From Clostridiaceae bacterium (GTDB lineage Bacteria; Bacillota; Clostridia; Oscillospirales; Acutalibacteraceae), in contig CAJGCX010000004.1 in NCBI GenBank assembly GCA_904501895.1, positions 1 through 36,178 on the forward strand: 36,178 bases of DNA, written 5' to 3'. Position numbers and translations under genes: made by a program. The notes below the pieces were generated by a model. It did not search any database and was not told the DNA's origin. It saw nothing but the letters and a program-made list of their open reading frames with translations. Below are positions 32,514 to 36,178 of the stretch, piece after piece. How positions within the stretch are numbered: position 1 is the first letter of the stretch; each line of letters opens with the position of its first letter.

Positions 32514-35141
32514 TTATTCAGCCAACATTCCATGATATCTTCCCATCCAGTATGGAAGTGAGTATGTTGTTGAGCCTTCCATTTCATAGATGTTATGAGC
32601 ATCGTCAAGGTCATAAGATGAACCGTTGTACTTGTGGAATGCTCTTTCGTCAGGAGCAGCAACCTTCTGTTCAAGCTTTGTAAGGCCGAAAATCATACCA
32701 ACTGTTCTTAAAATATTACTGTTTGAATCCCAGAATGCTGGTGTATATGTCTCAGGGTCAAATGAAATTTCATTTGTTCCACCGATACCAACATCGTCAA
32801 GGTCAAGTTCATAAACGTCATCACGATTCTTGTTTGTTGCAAGGAATCTTCTTAAATCCATTGGGTGACGTGAAAGTGACCATGATGCAGTTTCGATAAG
32901 GCTGTTACCGTAAGCATCTGTCTTTTCTTCGTTTGGATATGCAAGCTGATATACATAATACCAGAGTGGATTTTCACTGTTCTGCATTGAGAACCACCAG
33001 TCGTCAAGTGCTTCTCTGTAATACTTAAGAAGTTCTTCATCATCCTCAAGCTGGAAGAGTGTGTAGAAGCCGAGCATTGCCATTTCTTCGTCAGAATGAT
33101 TGAGAATCAATTTGTATGCCATATCAAACACTTTTGTTCCGACTGCTTTACGAAGGATTTTACCTAAAATAGGAGAAATATCGTTAACGTATTCAAGGAT
33201 TGAAAGCTGATATCTTTCAAGCTCCTGAGTCATAATTTCAGCATACTGATACTGCTCGTCAAATGCTGCCATTCTGTATTCGTCTTCCCATTTCTGATAG
33301 CCTGTAACGTGTGCTGCAACCTTAAATACAGTAAGAAGAACAAGTGCATTAAGTGGTGCACCACCAAGTACCTGACCGTTGTGGAAATATGTTCTTGAGA
33401 ACTTTGCCCATGTTGTTGGCTGACCTGAACCGTCAACCATATTATATGAGTTATCTACAAGGTGCTGTGCAAACTTATCCATTGTATTTTCAATAAGTGC
33501 AGCAAGCTCAGGGTCTTCAGGACCGAGAATGTCATACGCAAGCTTGTAAAGGAATACGTGACCGATAATTTCGTCAGAGCTTGTATCACCCTTATAAACA
33601 ATGTCTTCTATTTTCTTGCCTTCAGGAATAAGGTCATTCCAGAGTCTTTCAGGGATTTCACCTGATGCATCAACCTTAAGTCCACGATAATTTTCACCGT
33701 GAAGAAGGAAGTCACTACCATCACCATAAGTCTTTGTTGAAAGACCTGTTGCAGTACCGTCACCATTATGTGACCAGTATGCAAATGAGTCATAGTCGCT
33801 GTTTTCATCTCTGAATGAATATGTTCTTGACCAGAAGCCTTCAAGATTTCTTGTACGCATATCATATTCTTCATCAGGCTTTTCCATAGGATTTGCCCAA
33901 CCTACATCATTGAAAAGCTTAAGATTCTCTTCAGGAATCTGAAGATATGTTGCCTCACCGTTTTCAAGGTAATTTGTGTACATATTGTCAAACTTTTCAG
34001 CAGGACTTTCAAAAGGAATGTTCTGTGAATAGTCACCGCCAACGAGAGTTGCTTCACTTGTGTAGTATTTACCTGTTTCAAGGTCAACTACAGTACCGCT
34101 TCTCTGTGCACGGTTATATGACTCAACTGTGCCCTGACGCATTGAAAGATATGTAAGTAAAAGAACTGCTTCTGTTGAAAGAGTTGCTGTCTTTCTTGCA
34201 TCCTCAATCTGTTCAGGTGTTGCATTAGGGTCATTTTTGAGAGTAGCGTAACGCATAAGCTCGCCACCTGCATACATCGAAGTCCAAAGACCGTCGTTAT
34301 CACTTTCTTCAGGCTTCCATTCACCGTCAATAAAGTATGCATTTGAAACCATACCACGTCTTGCAACATATTCCCAAGTCTGTTCGTTAAGATATTCAGC
34401 CTTTTCAGTACCGTTAATATCACGCATTTCGATATGAGAATAGCCCTCTTCCATTACTGTCCAGATACCGTTTTCGCCATCAGCAAAGATTGCAAGAACC
34501 TTGCCCTTACTTGTATCTTCAGCATAGAAATATCTGTCACCCATAAAACGCTGTTCTTTATCTCTTTCGTTTGTTGCCTTTTCATCAACACGAAGAACAC
34601 CGTAATCAACGATTGTCCATACAGCACCGTCTTTTGTTGTTACTGACTGTGCTTCTTCATATTTGCTCTTATCCTTAACCTCAGCAGGAACTGCCTCGTC
34701 GTCAAGCTCGTATCGTGTAACAACCTTCTGAAGATTGTCACCCTCCTTGACTGCACCAAGTGTATAGTCAACTTTTCCCGCTCTATCAGCCATCATTGTT
34801 GGCTCTTCAACCACGTTAAGTGTAATTGTGTCTGTAAGTCCCTCTGAAGTAGTAGCTGTGATTTCAGCAGTACCTACCTTAAGTGCAGTTACACGACCCC
34901 ACTTGTCAACCTTTGCTACATCAGCAGGCTCTACAGTCCATGTGAGCATTCTTTTTTCTGTGCCACGGATTGCATAGTCAACAGTTCTTGAATCGCCGAT
35001 ATCCATCTCCCAATTTTCAGGAACGATAAGACGAAGAACAGGTGGTTGTGCGTCATTCTCTTCAGCTTGTGCAAATGCTACAGGAGCAAAAACTCCCAAG
35101 CAGATTGTAAGTGAGAGGATGATTGCAATAAATTTCTTCAT
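32514..35141 (-). CDS. Large exported protein with an N-terminal Big_2 Ig-like domain; function unknown
   Basis: An 875-residue protein with signal peptide (MKKFIAIILSLTICLGVFAP, cleavage near AFA at about residue 24). A Big_2-type Ig-like domain (about 35-112) reads WTVEPADVAKVDKWGRVTALKVGTAEITATT. The rest, about 760 residues, has a beta-rich part (to about 330) and a long helical part with GDTSSDEIIGHVFLYKLAYD, TWAKFSRTYFHNG and MAMLGFYTLFQLEDDEELLKYYREALDDWW. This suggests an (alpha/alpha) toroid fold, common in glycosidases and lyases that act on polysaccharides, but I do not recognise the family. Promoter and terminator are its own. No sorting motif or C-terminal anchor is seen, so it may be released or held by non-covalent binding. 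Confidence 0.85.
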   Translation of the reverse strand: MKKFIAIILSLTICLGVFAPVAFAQAEENDAQPPVLRLIVPENWEMDIGDSRTVDYAIRGTEKRMLTWTVEPADVAKVDKWGRVTALKVGTAEITATTSEGLTDTITLNVVEEPTMMADRAGKVDYTLGAVKEGDNLQKVVTRYELDDEAVPAEVKDKSKYEEAQSVTTKDGAVWTIVDYGVLRVDEKATNERDKEQRFMGDRYFYAEDTSKGKVLAIFADGENGIWTVMEEGYSHIEMRDINGTEKAEYLNEQTWEYVARRGMVSNAYFIDGEWKPEESDNDGLWTSMYAGGELMRYATLKNDPNATPEQIEDARKTATLSTEAVLLLTYLSMRQGTVESYNRAQRSGTVVDLETGKYYTSEATLVGGDYSQNIPFESPAEKFDNMYTNYLENGEATYLQIPEENLKLFNDVGWANPMEKPDEEYDMRTRNLEGFWSRTYSFRDENSDYDSFAYWSHNGDGTATGLSTKTYGDGSDFLLHGENYRGLKVDASGEIPERLWNDLIPEGKKIEDIVYKGDTSSDEIIGHVFLYKLAYDILGPEDPELAALIENTMDKFAQHLVDNSYNMVDGSGQPTTWAKFSRTYFHNGQVLGGAPLNALVLLTVFKVAAHVTGYQKWEDEYRMAAFDEQYQYAEIMTQELERYQLSILEYVNDISPILGKILRKAVGTKVFDMAYKLILNHSDEEMAMLGFYTLFQLEDDEELLKYYREALDDWWFSMQNSENPLWYYVYQLAYPNEEKTDAYGNSLIETASWSLSRHPMDLRRFLATNKNRDDVYELDLDDVGIGGTNEISFDPETYTPAFWDSNSNILRTVGMIFGLTKLEQKVAAPDERAFHKYNGSSYDLDDAHNIYEMEGSTTYSLPYWMGRYHGMLAE

Positions 35142-35214
35142 AAAAATTCCCCTTTTCGCTTTTTGATTTCTGTGACAAAATCACCAAATTTCACCACTGA
35201 ATATAATCACATAT

Positions 35215-35243
35215 ATAATAACATCACCAAATGCTTCCGTCAA
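35215..35243 (-). promoter_or_regulatory. Promoter of the Big_2 protein gene
   Basis: Minus strand TTGACG (35243-35238), a 17-bp spacer and TATTAT (35220-35215). The direct repeat ATCACCAAAT occurs at 35180-35189 and 35223-35232, on both sides of the -10 box. The -35 box is the inner end of an inverted repeat (35232-35243 with 35275-35286, one mismatch). Confidence 0.7.
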
Positions 35244-35290
35244 GAAGATAATTGACAAATTATGAATATATTTATTGACGAAAGCATAAC

Positions 35291-35313
35291 AAAAAGCGGG
35301 GAAAAATCCCCGC
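35291..35313 (-). terminator. Rho-independent terminator after the arabinofuranosidase-like gene
   Basis: GCGGGGA (35296-35302) pairs with TCCCCGC (35307-35313), with a 4-nt loop and TTTTT after it on the minus strand. It begins 10 bp after the stop codon. Confidence 0.93.
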
Positions 35314-35323
35314 CACAATGCAA

Positions 35324-36178
35324 TTATTTTGTTTTAAGTCTGATACTTGTTACTGAATAAGCAGGCATTGTGTAGTTGAACTGGTTTGAGAATCCGTCAA
35401 GAGTGAATTCTTTCATTATACACGCTTCTTGTGCACCAAGGATGTTATCATTCTTAAGTGAGTCACCTGCTACCTGATTGATTACTGCTGTACTCTTAAC
35501 ATCAGCATTTGCAATATTCACTGCAACAGGAGTTGCTTTTTCAGTTACGTTGACAAGCTTGATAATAATGTCACCATTGTCATCGTTACTAACTACTGTA
35601 TAAGCCTTTGAGGTTGCCTTTACACCGAAGTCGTAATCGAAATAAAGCTCACCGTCAATATATCCCTGTACTTTTGCGCCGTTAACAACAACCTTGATTT
35701 CATAAGTTCTGCCTGTTTCAATTGTAATATCCTTTACTGTACCTACAATTTTGTCAGATTTTGAACCTGCATCAATTTTCTGCAAACAAGAAATTGTATT
35801 ATCCCAACCACCGATATTCCAGAAAATATTGTTATCAATATCCTTAACAGCAAATGGAATGATAAAGCCTTCGCTACCTTCAAGCTTTGTTGCCTCTACT
35901 GTCATTGTGTAGTTATCCCAGCTTGTATCACCGAAATATGCAACACTACCTGTATTTGAGTACGCCATATCTGTTGTAGTGTTCACAAGAGCACCTTTTT
36001 TAATCTTCCACTTACCATCAGTTGCAAAATTCCAATCGCTCTTTGCAAATGCTGTATTGAATTTTTCGTGTGCAAGCTTTTCGCCTGTTTCATTGTCAGT
36101 AACAATAAGGTTATCGAATTTTGCTGATGTGTACCAAGTACCAACACCAACTGCACCTGAAATCGTTCTGTCCTGAAC
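35324..36178 (-). CDS. C-terminal part of a probable GH51-type alpha-L-arabinofuranosidase (5' part beyond the window)
   Basis: The frame is open without interruption from the stop at 35324 to the window edge (284 codons), so the in-frame GTG at 35986 is not a start. About residues 20-200 of this fragment form a beta-sandwich of the laminin-G/concanavalin type: FDNLIVTDNETGEKL, YFGDTSWDNYTMTVEATKLEG, FIIPFAVKDIDNNIFWNIGGWDN, YEIKVVVNGAKVQGYIDGELYFD. Then a short beta-rich tail follows with VNVTEKATPVAVNI and the last strand FNYTMPAYSVTSIRLKTK. That tail is the usual ending of GH51 arabinofuranosidases, which remove arabinose side chains from arabinans and arabinoxylans. The catalytic domain is outside, so the assignment is by C-terminal resemblance only. 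Confidence 0.7.
   Translation of the reverse strand, partial: VQDRTISGAVGVGTWYTSAKFDNLIVTDNETGEKLAHEKFNTAFAKSDWNFATDGKWKIKKGALVNTTTDMAYSNTGSVAYFGDTSWDNYTMTVEATKLEGSEGFIIPFAVKDIDNNIFWNIGGWDNTISCLQKIDAGSKSDKIVGTVKDITIETGRTYEIKVVVNGAKVQGYIDGELYFDYDFGVKATSKAYTVVSNDDNGDIIIKLVNVTEKATPVAVNIANADVKSTAVINQVAGDSLKNDNILGAQEACIMKEFTLDGFSNQFNYTMPAYSVTSIRLKTK

Noticed and set aside
35984..35986. GTG as start of a separate 220-residue gene at the right edge
   Set aside because: The frame is open upstream to the window edge and the upstream residues continue the same beta-sandwich domain, so it is an internal codon.

Overview
The window looks like a chromosomal segment of an AT-rich Gram-positive anaerobe of the Clostridia, most likely an Oscillospiraceae/Ruminococcaceae-type gut or rumen bacterium. 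The grounds are AGGAGG-like ribosome binding sites, TTGACA/TATAAT promoters with 17-18 bp spacers, U-tailed hairpin terminators, Gram-positive signal peptides, a Gram-positive CpsB/CpsC/CpsD/LCP capsule module, a type I dockerin, and clostridial surface modules (CxxC knuckle repeats, aromatic cell-wall-binding repeats). No lineage can be proved from the sequence alone. Every convincing gene is on the minus strand, so transcription runs from high to low coordinates. I saw no rRNA, tRNA, CRISPR array, transposase or phage gene.

Right part (36178 to about 29150): a series of exported proteins, each largely its own transcription unit. They are the C-terminal part of a probable GH51 alpha-L-arabinofuranosidase, an 875-residue secreted protein with one Ig-like (Big_2) domain and a long helical region, an exported calcineurin-like metallophosphoesterase, and an exported alpha/beta-hydrolase (lipase-like). 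Between this block and the next lies a 156-bp composite palindromic element (28977-29132) made of two diverged inverted copies.

Centre (28888 to 5437): one probable 23-kb exopolysaccharide/capsule operon of 16 genes, driven by a near-consensus promoter at 28860-28888. Order of transcription: chain-length/kinase-activator protein (CpsC-like), tyrosine kinase (CpsD-like), PHP-type tyrosine phosphatase (CpsB-like), a small membrane-anchored protein of unknown role, an LCP ligase, the initiating phosphoglycosyl transferase, three GT4 glycosyltransferases, an acyltransferase, a radical SAM/SPASM protein, GT2, GT4, GT2, the Wzy-type polymerase, and a 2833-residue exported protein. That last protein combines a beta-rich N-terminal half, a dockerin, CxxC knuckles, a phosphodiester glycosidase (NAGPA-like) domain and a long C-terminal aromatic repeat array. 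A strong terminator follows, and then the Wzx-type flippase. This gives a complete Wzx/Wzy pathway: lipid-linked unit made inside, flipped, polymerised under CpsBCD control, attached to the wall by LCP, and possibly bound or trimmed by the giant protein.

Left part (3989 to 1): a cytoplasmic GH31 alpha-glycosidase with its own promoter and terminator, then a two-gene unit of NAD(P)-dependent SDR/epimerase-type proteins (the second cut by the window edge). The promoter of that unit overlaps an 11-bp perfect inverted repeat that looks like an operator.

The strongest candidates for something undescribed are the giant phosphodiester glycosidase/repeat protein paired with an LCP ligase in one capsule operon, the radical SAM enzyme among the glycosyltransferases, and the covarying composite palindrome.
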